Source: Prorocentrum cordatum (taxonomy: Eukaryota > Sar > Dinophyceae > Prorocentrales > Prorocentraceae). Taken from it: 64,000 nt of DNA. The stretch spans positions 1 through 64,000 of the forward strand of contig CAUYUJ010004289.1 of NCBI GenBank assembly GCA_963575745.1, read 5' to 3'. The position numbers were made by a program, and so were the translations under genes. The stretch's first letter is position 1; each line of letters begins with the position of its first letter. Below are positions 40,495 through 50,520 of the stretch, piece after piece. The notes beneath the pieces were generated by a model. That model was not told the origin of the DNA, did not search any database, and was given only the letters and a program-made list of their open reading frames with translations.

Positions 40495-41110
40495 CTGGAT
40501 CTCTGGGGGGCCCCCTTGGAGCCCTCTTGGGGCTCTCCGTAACGGCATTTGAGGGCCCCGAGAGGGCCTCAATAGGGCCCCAAGAAGGGCACTCGCGTGA
40601 CTTCGGTTTGACTCCTCCTGGGCCCTCCTTGGAGCCTTATTGGGGCCCTGCGAGACAGCACTGGAGGTGGAGGAGGAGGAAGCAGTGAGGAGGAGGAGCA
40701 GGGAGGAGGGGGAGGACGAGGAGGAGGAAGGATGGCGAGTTGGACGAGGACGAGGAGGAGGAAGGATGGCGAGTTGGCGAGTTGGTCGCGTGCCTTTATT
40801 TCGACTGGGGGTTGACCCCCTTGGAACCCTCGTGGGGGCCCTCTTAAAGCATTTTCGAGGCTCTCCAGCGTGGTCTCGGGGGGCCCCAGCGGTGTACATG
40901 ACTCGAGGCTGTGGTTTCTTTCACCCCTTGAACCCTTTCGGGCCCTCTTGGAACCGTCTAGGGGCCCTTCGAGATTCATGGAGGGTCCCGGAGGGCCCCC
41001 TGAGTATCCCAAGAGGGCCGAAGAAGGGGTCCGAGAGGGGCCCAAGAGGGCCTCAGCAGTGTATATGACTCGAAGCTTTGTGTTTACTTACCCCAGGCGC
41101 CCTCTTGGGG
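40495..41110. repeat. CTTGGGGCCCTC-type degenerate repeat with a GGA block
   Basis: Units CCCTCTTGGGGC, CCTTGGAGCCCTC and complements alternate; a GGA-rich block lies at about 40660-40775 with GGACGAGGAGGAGGAAGGAT repeated twice. CAGCGGTGTACATGACTCGA (40889) and CAGCAGTGTATATGACTCGA (41055) are near-identical direct copies. Confidence 0.8.
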
Positions 41111-41119
41111 CCCTTCAAG

Positions 41120-41144
41120 GCCCTCCACACACACAAACGCACGC

Positions 41145-41177
<33 letters not shown>

Positions 41178-41415
41178 CACACACACAGACACACACACAC
41201 ACACACAACACACAACACAACACAACACAAACACGCGCACACACATACACACACACTAACACACACACGCACACACACACACTACCACTAACACTAACAC
41301 TAACACTAACACTAACACTAACACTAACACTAACACTAACACTAACACTAACACTAACACTAACACTAACACTAACACACCCACACACACACACACACAC
41401 ACACACGCGCGCGAG
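41120..41415 (+). repeat. (CA)n, (CG/CA)n and (ACTAAC)n microsatellites
   Basis: CACACA and GCACGC runs flank an almost perfect ACTAAC hexamer array at 41281-41377. Confidence 0.96.
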
Positions 41416-41597
41416 CACGTACGCCATACACTTCCGCGCGCACCCATACGCATGCACACATCGTCACATGCATACAGGCCCATGCAGGCGTTCACGTGCA
41501 CACATCCACGCCACCTTCGATTGAATGTCGTGGACTGTTTGAAGCTGGTCTTCTCAGCTCTACTATGGTCGCCACTTCGTGTTTTAAGATTGATACC

Positions 41598-41800
41598 GTT
41601 GCTCAAAAATAGATACTAAATAAATACTAGTTAGACACTAATAGACACGGAACTCTTGCAACACAGCCGATACGCAAACATATTTTTAGACACTGTCAGA
41701 AATAGATACGTTTAGATCTTATGACCACCAGGCCTCAGCGGGAGCACGAGAATTTCTAAAAGCGTCTATTTCTAAAAGATAGATACTAATAGATACAGTG
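41598..41800. repeat. dispersed AAATAGATACT motif, patch 2
   Basis: AAATAGATACT, AAATAAATACT, TTAGACACT, AATAGACAC and AGATAGATACTAATAGATAC recur, matching patch 1 (38876-39260). CGTCTATTTCT shows the motif on the other strand. Confidence 0.8.
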
Positions 41801-42111
41801 TACACGGCGCCTCAACGGGAAGCTCAGAATTTCGGCTGGGGCCCAAAAGAGGCACGAGCGGTGCACGTCACGTTTCTCTCCCCCGCCGCCCGCCCCCCCC
41901 TTGGTCGCCGCCCCCCCCCCCCAACTCCCCCCCCTAAAGCAACGCCCAAGCATCGCGGCGTCGGAGGTCCCGGGGTCGGCGCGCAGCCGCGTCGGCTCAA
42001 GGGCCGCTCGGGCGCCGGCTGCGGCTGTCCACGCGAGCGGTCGTGTTCGCCATGGGGAGAACGGGTCCTGAGTGTTTTCGCCGTCTGTAGCCTCCAACAA
42101 GGGCCCTCCGC

Positions 42112-42374
42112 GGGCCCAGGGACTGTCAGAGCAGAGCAGCTCAGGGCGAAGCGTCGGTCCCGGGGGAAGGTCCTTGGCATCGCTCGGACTAGTGCATTTT
42201 TCCTTCGGCGAGGACCATCGAGGAGCATCCTTGACCATTTGGCGAAAAAGACCACGCACGAAACCGAACAAAAAAACACAGGGAATGGACGTCCGAGCGA
42301 TGGCGAGTCCACGGGCCCAGGGACTGTCAGAGAAGAGTAGCTCGGGGCGAAGCGTCGGTCCTGGGGGAAGGCCC
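42112..42374. mobile_element. foldback copy 2 between about 62-bp direct repeats
   Basis: The direct repeats 42112-42173 and 42313-42374 share GGGCCCAGGGACTGTCAGAG, GGGCGAAGCGTCGGTCC and GGGGGAAGG with a handful of substitutions. The intervening foldback (42177-42304) has ends GGCATCGCTCGGAC and GTCCGAGCGATGGC and is a relative of 7894-8018. Non-coding. It lies upstream of the gene starting at 42532. Confidence 0.75.
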
Positions 42375-42531
42375 CGGGGTCCTGGATCCGCTCCCCTCAG
42401 GACGCTTTCTCTTCGTGCCAGGTCGGGTCTCTCGCAGCGTGCCAGCGCCCCGATCGCCGCGCGCAGTTGTCGCTTGGACCTTCGGTGGGCTGCGGAGCAA
42501 AATTCGGCGTTGAAGCGGCTGGTTTTCCAGA

Positions 42532-43008
42532 ATGTTCCACCCGACGCAGAATGTGAGGGGCGAGGTCAGTGAGTTCTATTCCGGCCTGGACACACAGGAA
42601 ATGAGGACCCGCCCAGAACTCAGCAGTTTGTTCGACACGTCCGAGAATGATGAGTTCCACCTGCTCCTAGGCATGACAAAGCAGAGCGTTCAGCTGGCAG
42701 CAGACATGATAGGTTTCAATCCGGAGAAATACAGCCGTAAGACTGTGTTTGAACAGCGCGGCAAGCTCGACTACATCACCGGGATATGCGGCGATGAGTT
42801 GACAGGGTACGACTTTGCCGAGAATATCAAGTTATGGCTGAGACAGAATCAGAACGAAGAATGGTCTCTCGCAGAAGTTTGGCTTGCCGGTAAAGGCCCT
42901 GGTGTAGGAATGGCTACTTTGTTCGTGTCTCACATACGGGCGCAACCACTAGAGGCTACTTTACATAATGTACCCGATGACGTTTATTTGTGGCTTGATT
43001 ATCTGGCT
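42532..43008 (+). CDS. conserved domain protein, exon 1 (VSH...WLDY part)
   Basis: The ATG at 42532 opens a frame whose product begins MFHPTQNVRGEVSEFYSGLD. A globular segment follows: NDEFHLLLGMTKQSVQLAAD, KYSRKTVFEQRGKLDYITGI, FAENIKLWLRQNQNEEWSLA. The informative part is GVGMATLFVSHIRAQPLEAT and then DDVYLWLDYLAV. I read T-L-F-V-S-H and W-L-D-Y as the first half of a domain whose second half (ITLRQCQDD) starts exon 2; protein-like sequence ends at the WLDY region (43000-43011). The exact donor is unresolved: GC at 43006 and GT at 43009 are available but do not match the phase of the best acceptor. The motif order resembles families with TIR- or HET-like folds; this is inference. A further upstream exon is possible. 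Confidence 0.72.
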
Positions 43009-44429
43009 GTCTTCGGCGAACCCCGCCACCGTGCCAGCGTGGCAGAGCAAAAAAGGGGAGGCCGAAGTTGAAAGATGTTCCAATTCAGTGCCTTGTCTGA
43101 TTTGGCGTGCGCCTTAAACCCCCCCTCGTGTCCTCAGCCTTGTTCTCTTCATACTCAACCCTCCTCAGAGTTTCTCGGCCCTGGGACGCGTCGACCACCG
43201 CCACTGCCGCTGTCGCCGTCACCCGAGTCGGTGCCAGGAGAGGAGAGGAGAGGAGAGGAGAGGAGAGGAGAGAACAGGATGAGAGGAGAGAGGAGAGGAG
43301 AGGATATGAGATATGAGAGGATAGGAGAAGGAGGAACGAGGAGAGGAGGAGGAGGAGGAGGAGGAGGAGGAGGAGGAGGAGGAGGAGGAGGAGGAGGAGG
43401 AGGGGCAGGAGAAGGAGAAGGAGGGGGAGGAGGAGGAGGAGGAGGAGGAGGAGGAGGAGGAGGAGGAGGAGGAGGAGGAGGAAGGGGGTGGCGGCGGGAG
43501 TGGCAGTGCCGAAATGCGCCCAGAGTCCAGCAAGGCATGCTGGTGCAAACCCGACTTGTCTGGCGGATGCTCGGGGGGGGGGGCTGTGCTCAGAGGAGGC
43601 CGCAGCACCGCTCCACGATGTGTGGTGTTCCATCGATTCTGCAGGGCGGGCGGGCTCTGTCCCAAATCGGTGTCTCGGTGCGGATCGACTGCGCGCCTCG
43701 TCTCCGTCGTCGTCGGCGGTGTCGTCGTGGTCGTGGTGCTTGTTGCTCTGCTCGGGATTTGTTCCCCATATGCAGTGACCACGATCACCACCACCTCCCC
43801 CTCCATGGTCCCTCTGGAATTCATCGTGGAGGCTTCTCGAAGGTTTTTTTTTTCTGGCCCATTGAAGGCGTTTCGGGGCCCTCCCTGGGGCCTCCTGGGT
43901 GTATGATGGGGGCGCGTCGGGAGTGTCGGGGCCGTTTTGAGCGCGATGGCTTTATCGAGCTCTCCCGAATACCCTCGATCCGATCGTATTTGGCACGTCT
44001 AGGCGGGCCATAGAGTCTTTTAGGGTGTTCCCGATGCGATCTTCAGCCGAACAGATAGGTAGCCAAGCAGCCTCGAAATGATTTCACATGTCGTTGCTCT
44101 GGGCCTCGTGCCATCTCGCTTGAGGCCCTCTGTGGGTGCCTCCTGGGGTTTCTGGGGGGCCTCTTGGGGCCTCTTGTGTACAGGTTGGGTCGTTGTCGGG
44201 CCGAAGAACCGTCGCGGGCTGGTCTGGGCAACTTGCGCTGTCTCGGAGCTACAGTTCGCCGCCCTGGAGTCTTCTAGAAGCCGAGAGGGTTGTGGGTAAA
44301 CAATATTGGGAAGGCCAATTTTTGAAGGCTGATTGCTATGAAGGGGGTCTGCCCCTTGCAAACTGCAGAACTTCCTGGGGACAGCTGACGCTCATTCTAA
44401 CGCTCAACTCCGCTGTCGTGCAGGCACAG
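43009..44429 (+). other. intron filled with GGA microsatellite and CTTGGGG repeats
   Basis: About 1.4 kb between the two exons. It contains GAGGA pentamers (43235-43310), a GGA array (43340-43485), unassigned sequence, and CTTGGGGCC-like units (43855-43910, 44100-44175). It ends GCTGTCGTGCAGGCACAG, giving candidate acceptors CAG at 44421-44423 and 44427-44429. The in-frame stops and loss of protein character support an intron. Confidence 0.62.
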
Positions 44430-45280
44430 TGGCGGATATCACCCTTCGGCAATGTCAGGATGACTACGTTCCAGAGAGAGTGTCGGGCGTCATACAGTAT
44501 CTATCAAAGGCCCATGATGGCACTCGTGTAGTTTTAGATGAGCCCACACTGAGTTATTTGACGCGCTCTTTTTGCATATTTGAGGTTGCTTGTACGAAGC
44601 CCGGCAAACTTTGCATCGATATGAGTGAAGACACCTCGAACATGTTCTTGCAGGGCGCCTTCTCCATCGATGCTAAGGCAGCCCAAGCGACAAGCGTGAA
44701 GCAAAAGTACCTAGTGGATGGTTACATCCTTGGGCAGTGGGGATCTTACAGAAGATTCAACGAGAGCGTTTCAGCCGCGTTCCGGTCGGCCTACAGGTCC
44801 CAAGTGGAGGCCGAGGAAGAGGTCTCCATCGAAGTAACCGACAGGGAACAGAAAGAAGAGCTGAACCAAGAGCGCTTGAGGGCGCAGGAGGCAGCAAAGG
44901 TGGCAGAGGAGGCGAAGGACGAGGCGAGACGGTTGGCTGAGGACCATAAAGCCGAGGTACAGGCGGCAAAGCAAGAGACCACCAATCTGCGGCAAGCCAA
45001 GGAAGCCGCCGAGGAGAAGCTGCGGCTGCAGCAGGAGGAGATGTGGCAGGAGAATCGGAGGCGGCAGCAGGAAGAGCGAAGGCCGTTCAGGCGAGCCTCG
45101 TCCAACGAAGAGGCGAAGCAGGATGCGAACGGGGCTGGTGCAATGGCGACGGCAAGGGCGGTGGCCCGGGCGGTAATGGCGGCATGGCCATCTGGTGGCG
45201 GCATGGGCGGTGGGGGCTGCGGCGGCGGGGGCGGCGGCCACAGCAAGGGCGGCCACAAGGGCGGTTGCAGGCTAGGTTGA
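44430..45280 (+). CDS. conserved domain protein, exon 2 (LRQCQ...RSFCIFE, coiled coil, Gly/His tail)
   Basis: The frame begins ADITLRQCQDDYVPERVSGV and continues with GTRVVLDEPTLSYLTRSFCI and FEVACTKPGKLCIDMSEDTS, completing the ordered motif set LRQCQ, LDEP, RSFCIFE. About residues 115-215 are a Glu/Lys/Arg/Ala-rich coiled coil (EEVSIEVTDREQKEELNQER, LRAQEAAKVAEEAKDEARRL). The C-terminus is GGGMGGGGCGGGGGGHSKGG before a TGA at 45278-45280. The order fits one protein with exon 1: a globular domain, helical stalk and flexible tail. Codons are mostly G/C-ending in the stalk. Function is unknown; conserved Cys and acidic residues could be catalytic or structural. Confidence is high that it is coding, low for any biochemical role. 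Confidence 0.8.
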
Positions 45281-45599
45281 GAGCAAGCAATCACAAGCAG
45301 GGCTCCAGATCGCATCACCGTCGTGACAGCGCGGGGCTGAGCGGGCAAGCTCCTCGTTCATAGTCCTCCTGAACAGAATGTGCGGCCGTCGGTCATAATT
45401 TCAATTTTCCGGCGAGCTTGATGAAGCAGGCCTCGCTACACAGAGAGAGGCTGTCGTTCTCATATGTGCACCTACACATCTGTAGATGTATACAATTATC
45501 CCGGCAAAGCAACCTAACAGCGATGTGTAGAAGCATAGCTGGAAACATTGCTTGTGGTATTCATGTAAGAGTGCTGTTGTAGAATTCTGGTGTTCTCGC
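45281..45599. other. 3' flank of the preceding gene
   Basis: No gene; presumed 3' untranslated or intergenic sequence. Becomes GTA/GCA-rich after 45600. Confidence 0.45.
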
Positions 45600-45830
45600 A
45601 GTCGCATTCGGATTCGCAGTGGCAGTCGCAGTGGCAACATCAGCGGCAGTCGCACTGGCACTGCCAGTAGTTGCAGTAGCAATAGCTACACTAGCAGCAG
45701 CAACAGCAGCAGCAGCAGTAATAGTAACAGTAGTAGAAGTAGTAGTGATGGTAGTAGTGGTAACAGTGAAGTAGTAGTTGTACTGTGTGGAGTGAACGAG
45801 TAGGAGTGATGGGAGCAGTGGTAGTAGCAG
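45600..45830 (+). repeat. degenerate GCA/GTA trinucleotide-like repeat
   Basis: GCAGTCGCA, GTAGCAATAG, AGCAGCAGCA then AGTAGTAGA units. Confidence 0.88.
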
Positions 45831-45835
45831 TAGAA

Positions 45836-46022
45836 ACACTGCTTTCGATAACGGTATCTCCAAATGAGATCTTTGTATAAATGCATTGAGGTCTAAACAA
45901 TACACTGCTATCAACGGATGTGATTCCAAACGAGACACTGCTATCAACGGGTTGAGCCTCAAACGACACACTTGCATCAATGAATGTAGCTCCAAAACAG
46001 GCACTCCCATGAATGGATTTAG
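45836..46022. repeat. 33-bp tandem repeat, exact period, six units
   Basis: Units begin at 45836, 45869, 45902, 45935, 45968 and 46001, exactly 33 bp apart with no indel, although bases differ between units. Consensus parts: ACACTGCTATCAACGG and TCCAAACGAG. Since 33 = 11 codons, frame is preserved: the minus strand reads VCRLRLNPLIA, VSRLESHPLIA, VYCLDLNAFIQ; the plus strand reads DTAINGCDSKR, DTAINGLSLKR, HTCINECSSKT. It lies between GTA-type microsatellites. Indel-free divergence hints at past selection on frame, but no complete gene is seen. Confidence 0.92.
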
Positions 46023-46030
46023 TGTGATGT

Positions 46031-46480
<450 letters not shown>

Positions 46481-46705
46481 ATGGGCACGGACCCGTAAGA
46501 CCTGAGACTCCACCGGGGTGCTCGGCGAATCCATTGATGATGATGATGTGATGATTGAGGAGGATGATGGGATGATGACCGCGCTACTTGGATTTGTTCT
46601 GTCCGTCTTTCTCGGCCTCCAACCAAATCTTGGAAGACATCTCGCAAACGGAAGAGGAGCGCACTGAGGAGCGGCGTGTGAAGCGGACAGTCGGCAAAAC
46701 TTGCA

Positions 46706-46995
46706 GGCTGAGAAGCACCGCAGAAACTCGGAGGCCGAGAAGCACCGCGGCCGCGCGGTCCTACTACTGCTGGAACTAGGATTACAAGTACGCACGCCGA
46801 GAAGCACCGTGGACACGCGGGCTCGGATACATCACCTCTCCCGCTTGTATTGCAGGAAATCGCGCCAATCCGGCGGCTGGCAAGTACCGAGGAAGCGCAG
46901 GCTGAGAAGCACCGCGCGAGTGCAGGCTGAGAAGCACCACGCGAGTGCATGCCACGGCATTGCGTGTCACATGAACGCAGGCTGAGAAACACCAC
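46706..46995 (-). repeat. dispersed GCAGGCTGAGAAGCACCGCG motif
   Basis: GCTGAGAAGCACC or a one-base variant occurs six times at irregular spacing (near 46708, 46733, 46796, 46910, 46926, 46981). The core GCAGGCTGAG recurs twice more at about 47485-47525 inside the minus-strand ORF. On the minus strand it reads RCFSAC repeatedly. Confidence 0.85.
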
Positions 46996-47012
46996 GTGCT
47001 GTTTGCCACAGA

Positions 47013-47573
47013 TCACTCCCAGGTCACTTGATCCCGCAACAACAGCCACGGCGTAGCTGCCACAGGGGCCGCAGAGAGCAACGGCTCGGTCACCCAATTG
47101 GCCTGTCGGTGAATCACAATGCGCGTGTGGCTCCATGAGCCATTGTATCGCGCGTTGCGAGGCACCAGTGTGCTGCGCGTGTTGTTGCCGTAGCAGATGA
47201 CGGCCTCTGGGGCCCAGTGCGGATTCCAGCGGACAACGTAGACCCTGTGGACGCCATTCCGGATGACGTCGCGCGCACCCTCGATCTGTGCCTCCCATCG
47301 AAGCCAGTCAAACGCTGAGCCATCGGTGATGTCAACAGCACCTGGGGCAGTCTCGCCATGGTGGTAGTGCAACAGCGTTTGGAGAGCGGCGCTCGCTTCG
47401 TCGCGGCCCGCAGTCTGGCGCGAGCGGGCGGCCACTTGCAGGTGCTCCAGTGCGAAGAGCAGTGGGGCATCACCGCCAGGCGCGGCAGGCTGAGCAGCGC
47501 CACCGCTAGGCATGGCAGGCTGAGCGCTGCTACCCAGACCTCCAAAGTGTTGATTTTTTTCAAGACGCGTCAA
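47013..47573 (-). CDS. plausible protein-coding ORF, function unknown
   Basis: The 186-codon frame starts with ATG at 47573-47571 (MTRLEKNQHFGGLGSSAQPA) and stops at 47013. After an A/P/G-rich start (two repeats of QPAMPSGGA/QPAAPGGDA), the sequence is protein-like: HLQVAARSRQTAGRDEASAA, FDWLRWEAQIEGARDVIRNG, VHRVYVVRWNPHWAPEAVIC, YGNNTRSTLVPRNARYNGSW. Many W, R and aliphatic residues alternate as in a folded domain. No family recognised. It may be one exon, since GTGACC near the end could be a donor. Immediately upstream (minus direction) is a 20-bp tandem repeat; downstream is the GCAGGCTGAG repeat cluster. Confidence 0.55.
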   Translation of the reverse strand: MTRLEKNQHFGGLGSSAQPAMPSGGAAQPAAPGGDAPLLFALEHLQVAARSRQTAGRDEASAALQTLLHYHHGETAPGAVDITDGSAFDWLRWEAQIEGARDVIRNGVHRVYVVRWNPHWAPEAVICYGNNTRSTLVPRNARYNGSWSHTRIVIHRQANWVTEPLLSAAPVAATPWLLLRDQVTWE

Positions 47574-47611
47574 ACGTAATGATATTGAGAGGTTGTTTTG
47601 ATATTTTTCAA

Positions 47612-47711
47612 ACGTCTTGATTTTAAGTGAAATGTGTTGATTTTTCGTCGCATGTTTTGATTTTTGGTCTGATGTCTTGATTTTTGGTGCGATGTCTTGA
47701 TTTTTGCGTAT
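47612..47711. repeat. 20-bp tandem repeat, five units
   Basis: Exact 20-bp steps at 47612, 47632, 47652, 47672 and 47692: ATGTCTTGATTTTTGGTGCG and close variants. It lies 38 bp upstream of the minus-strand ORF start. AT-rich compared with its surroundings. Confidence 0.93.
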
Positions 47712-47767
47712 AGTCGTCGCCGACGATATTGTGTAACATCGGATCGTAGGGGTAACGCCTCATGTAT

Positions 47768-48225
47768 GTATATATATATATATGTATACAGATACACATT
47801 ACAGTGCTTGCATATATATATATATATAAAATGTATATATTTATAGATATATGTGTATATATAGGAAATATAGGTCAACATTGGTAATATAATTGTATGT
47901 CGTCGAATATCCCCGCGTTGCCAACGTCGATTGCCGCCGCCTGGCGCCACCGACTCATTGGTTCCCGCGTTCTGCGCTGCCCGCTGTCGTCGCCGATGGC
48001 CGCCGTGCTACCGACGTTGACTGCTGCCTGCTCTGCGCTCTGCATATAAATGCATGTATAAGTACGTGTGCATATATATATATATATATATATACACACA
48101 ATATACACTATACAATATACAATATACAATATACAATATATATGTTTATATATATATATATATACTGTATACACATATATATATATATAATAAATTCATA
48201 TATACATATATACATACATCTATAT
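47768..48225. repeat. (TA)n arrays and ATATACA repeats
   Basis: TA-rich blocks at 47766-47862 and 48052-48225 with AATATACAATATACAATATA; between them about 190 bp of GC-rich sequence (47897-48045) containing CGACGTTG and CCGCC motifs. Confidence 0.9.
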
Positions 48226-48299
48226 ATAGCGCTTGCTGCGTGCCTCGCGCGCAAATTGTTTGGCCCAGGGCGCCTCCTGGGCCCCCCTCCCTCCCCGCG

Positions 48300-48366
48300 T
48301 TCGCTCCCTCCACCCCGAGATCTCCCTCCACCTCGAGATATCTCCCTCCACCTCGAGATCTCGCCT
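48300..48366 (+). repeat. CTCCCTCCACCTCGAGATAT tandem units
   Basis: Three consecutive near-identical 20-bp units upstream of the ATG at 48417. Confidence 0.85.
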
Positions 48367-48416
48367 CCTCGATCTCACTCCCCGTTTTCGCTCGATCCCT
48401 CGCTCCCTCCCTCGCC

Positions 48417-48530
48417 ATGGCCGCCGCCATGGCGCGGCGCGGCCGCGCGGCCAGGGTCGACGCCGAGGTCGCGTCGCAGGCGCTGCCAGGGGAGGGGTCC
48501 GGGCAGGGAGGAGATGAGAGGGTCAAAATG
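48417..48530 (+). CDS. candidate first exon, gene A
   Basis: The ATG at 48417 lies in GCCATGG and opens MAAAMARRGRAARVDAEVAS then QALPGEGSGQGGDERVKMTM. Codons are nearly all G/C-ending. After about 48530 the frame enters CTC-rich repeat sequence, so the exon must end before that; no donor could be fixed. It is the most upstream start consistent with the exon series continuing to 54347 on this strand. Whether all exons belong to one transcript is inference. Confidence 0.35.
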
Positions 48531-48900
48531 ACGATGAGGAGAGGATCGAGGGGGAGTGCGCAGGGGAAGAAGATCCTCGAGCCCCCTCCCTCCTCCATCG
48601 CCCTCCGCCCTCCTCCCTCCTCCTCCCTCCTCCTCCCTCCCCTCCCTCCTCCTACCTCCTCCTCCCTCCTCCTCCCTCCCCCCTCCTCCCCCCCGCTGCC
48701 TCGTCCTCCTCCCCCCGCCTCTCCCGCCCCAGGTGCTCTTGATGCCCATGATCGAGGCGCCTCGGCTGCTAGGCGCGGCGACGCCCTGGAGCCGCGGAGG
48801 AGGAGGAGGAGGAGGAGGGGGAGGAGGAGGAGGAGGGGGGGAATAAGGAGGAGGAGGCGGAGGAGGAGAAGGAGGGGAAGGAGGAGGTGGAGGGTTTAAT
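48531..48900 (+). repeat. (CTC)n then (GGA)n repeats
   Basis: CCTCCCTCCTC units (48585-48730) and GGA units (48795-48895) flank a short candidate exon. Confidence 0.9.
48733..48795 (+). CDS. candidate small exon, gene A
   Basis: A long pyrimidine tract ends CCCCAG at 48732. The following frame reads VLLMPMIEAPRLLGAATPWS and then runs into GGA repeats. No GT donor is visible. Short, so tentative. Confidence 0.28.
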
Positions 48901-49377
48901 TAGGAGCGGCCCTCCTCTTTCTCATCCTCGTCGTCGCCAGCATCTTCATGTCTCATCCTCGTCGTCGGTTTCATCGTTCTCATCCTCTTCGTAGTCGTCT
49001 TCCTTTCTCATCCTCGTCGTTGTCCTCATCGTTCTTGATCTCGTCGTCGTCGTCGCTCGAGCCGTCCACGCCTGGCGCTTGATCTACGTGGATCCGCCGC
49101 CTCATCCTCTTCCTGCTCTGGTGCCTCCTGCTGCTGCTGCTGCCGCTGCTGGTGATGGCGCCCTCATCTTTCATTCTCGTCGTCGTCGTCTTCTTTTATC
49201 GTCCTCAATCGTCGTCCTCATCGTGATCGTCGTCGTTGTCTTTCTCATCCTCGTAGTCGTCCTCTATCGTTCTCATCTTCGTCGTCGTCGTTCTCGTCCC
49301 CTCACCTCGTTCTCATCCTCATCATTGCCGCACTTTGCCCTCTTCGTCATTCGCCGCCCGATGAGGCGACATCCCAG
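48901..49377. other. CGT/CATCCTC-rich unassigned sequence
   Basis: Repeats of CTCATCCTCGTCGTC; probably intron. A minus-strand frame (48980-49174) is D/E/R-rich. No gene called. Confidence 0.45.
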
Positions 49378-49458
49378 ATTTCAAGTACAGCTGCAGCGAC
49401 TTCGGATCCAGACCCGAGGTCAAGGAGATCCAGGCCGCCCTCGAGCCCTGGGAGAAGG
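49378..49458 (+). CDS. candidate exon, gene A
   Basis: After CCCAG (49373-49377) the frame reads FKYSCSDFGSRPEVKEIQAA then LEPWEK with strongly G/C-ending codons (TTC AAG TAC AGC TGC AGC GAC TTC). It begins with two bases of a split codon. A donor is not clear: GT at 49418 would cut the exon short, and G runs follow 49456. Confidence 0.42.
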
Positions 49459-49615
49459 GGGGGATCCCTGGGGCGAGGAGGATCTCGAGGAGGAGGGAGG
49501 GAGGAGGGCAAGAGGCGGGAGAATCGAAATAGGGACGCCAAGGGGGGAAGGAGAGAGGGTGGTCGGGGACGGAGGGGAGGGCGCGCGGAGTCGAGGGAAC
49601 GTGGATCGACTGTAA

Positions 49616-49620
49616 CTGTG

Positions 49621-49652
<32 letters not shown>

Positions 49653-50280
49653 GATGATGACGATGATGATGATGATGACGTCGGCGACGACGACAACGCT
49701 GATGATAATGACGATGGTGATGATGATGATGATGATGCCCGTCTGCGTTGCGCGAGGCCTTGGGAAACGAGCTCGAGGTTATTTCTAAGGACATGTCCCC
49801 GCCTTCCGTGAAAACAATGATGGTGTTGATGATGATGCTGATGATGAGGGTGATGATGCTGATGATGACGACGATGAGGATGATGCTGATAGCGGTCATG
49901 ATGATGGTGATGATGATGGTGATACTGGTGATGATGCTGCTGATGGCGGTGATGCTGGTGATGACGATGGTGAGGATGACGATGATGATATTGATGATGC
50001 TGATGATGATGATGATGATGCTGACCGTGATGTTACTGCTGGTGATGATGATGATACTGCTGGTGATGATGATAGTGATGATGCTGATGATGATACTGCT
50101 GGTGATGATGATCCTGGCCGCGATGGAGATCATATCATGATGATGCGGAGTGTGATGGCGACGATGGTGATTCAGCGTGATGTTACCGTGGTGGTGCGGG
50201 TGAGGGTGATGACGCCGACGATGATGGTGATTGTGATCGCGGCGATGGCGATGATGATGGTGGCGACGATGACGACGATG
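49616..50280 (+). repeat. (GAT)n microsatellite
   Basis: GAT-type units with GCT, GGT and GAC variants, interrupted at 49738-49815 by unique sequence (GAGCTCGAGGTTATTTCTAA). Confidence 0.95.
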
Positions 50281-50401
50281 CGATAGCGTCGCTTGTATGA
50301 GTCGGCCCGGTCGGCGCCTCGGGCCCCCCTCGATCCCTCTGATCGTTATTCTTCGTTCCCTGCCTTCCCCCCCGCCCCGCCCTCCGCTCCCCTTCCTGTA
50401 G

Positions 50402-50500
50402 GTGCGCCAGTCCCTGGTCGACGCGCTGACCGAGGTCGGCGGCGACAGGCGGTTCTCTCAAAAGTTGCTGATGGACAGCGCGCGGCGTGGGCAGGGCGCG
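50402..50500 (+). CDS. small exon, gene A (33 codons)
   Basis: A C/T tract ending CTTCCTGTAG (acceptor AG at 50400-50401) is followed by an in-phase segment VRQSLVDALTEVGGDRRFSQ then KLLMDSARRGQGA, and GTTAGC as donor at 50501. Exactly 99 nt, phase 0 at both ends, nearly all codons G/C-ending. The peptide is amphipathic helix-like. Not a known domain. Confidence 0.58.
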
Positions 50501-50520
50501 GTTAGCACGCAACTTGTAAT

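Noticed and set aside
41281-41377. (ACTAAC)n array as an interstitial telomere
   Set aside because: Its complement GTTAGT does not match the TTTAGGG-type telomere repeat expected here; treated as a microsatellite.
45836-46022. 33-bp repeats as a CRISPR array
   Set aside because: Units are directly adjacent with no unique spacers, and the genome is eukaryotic.
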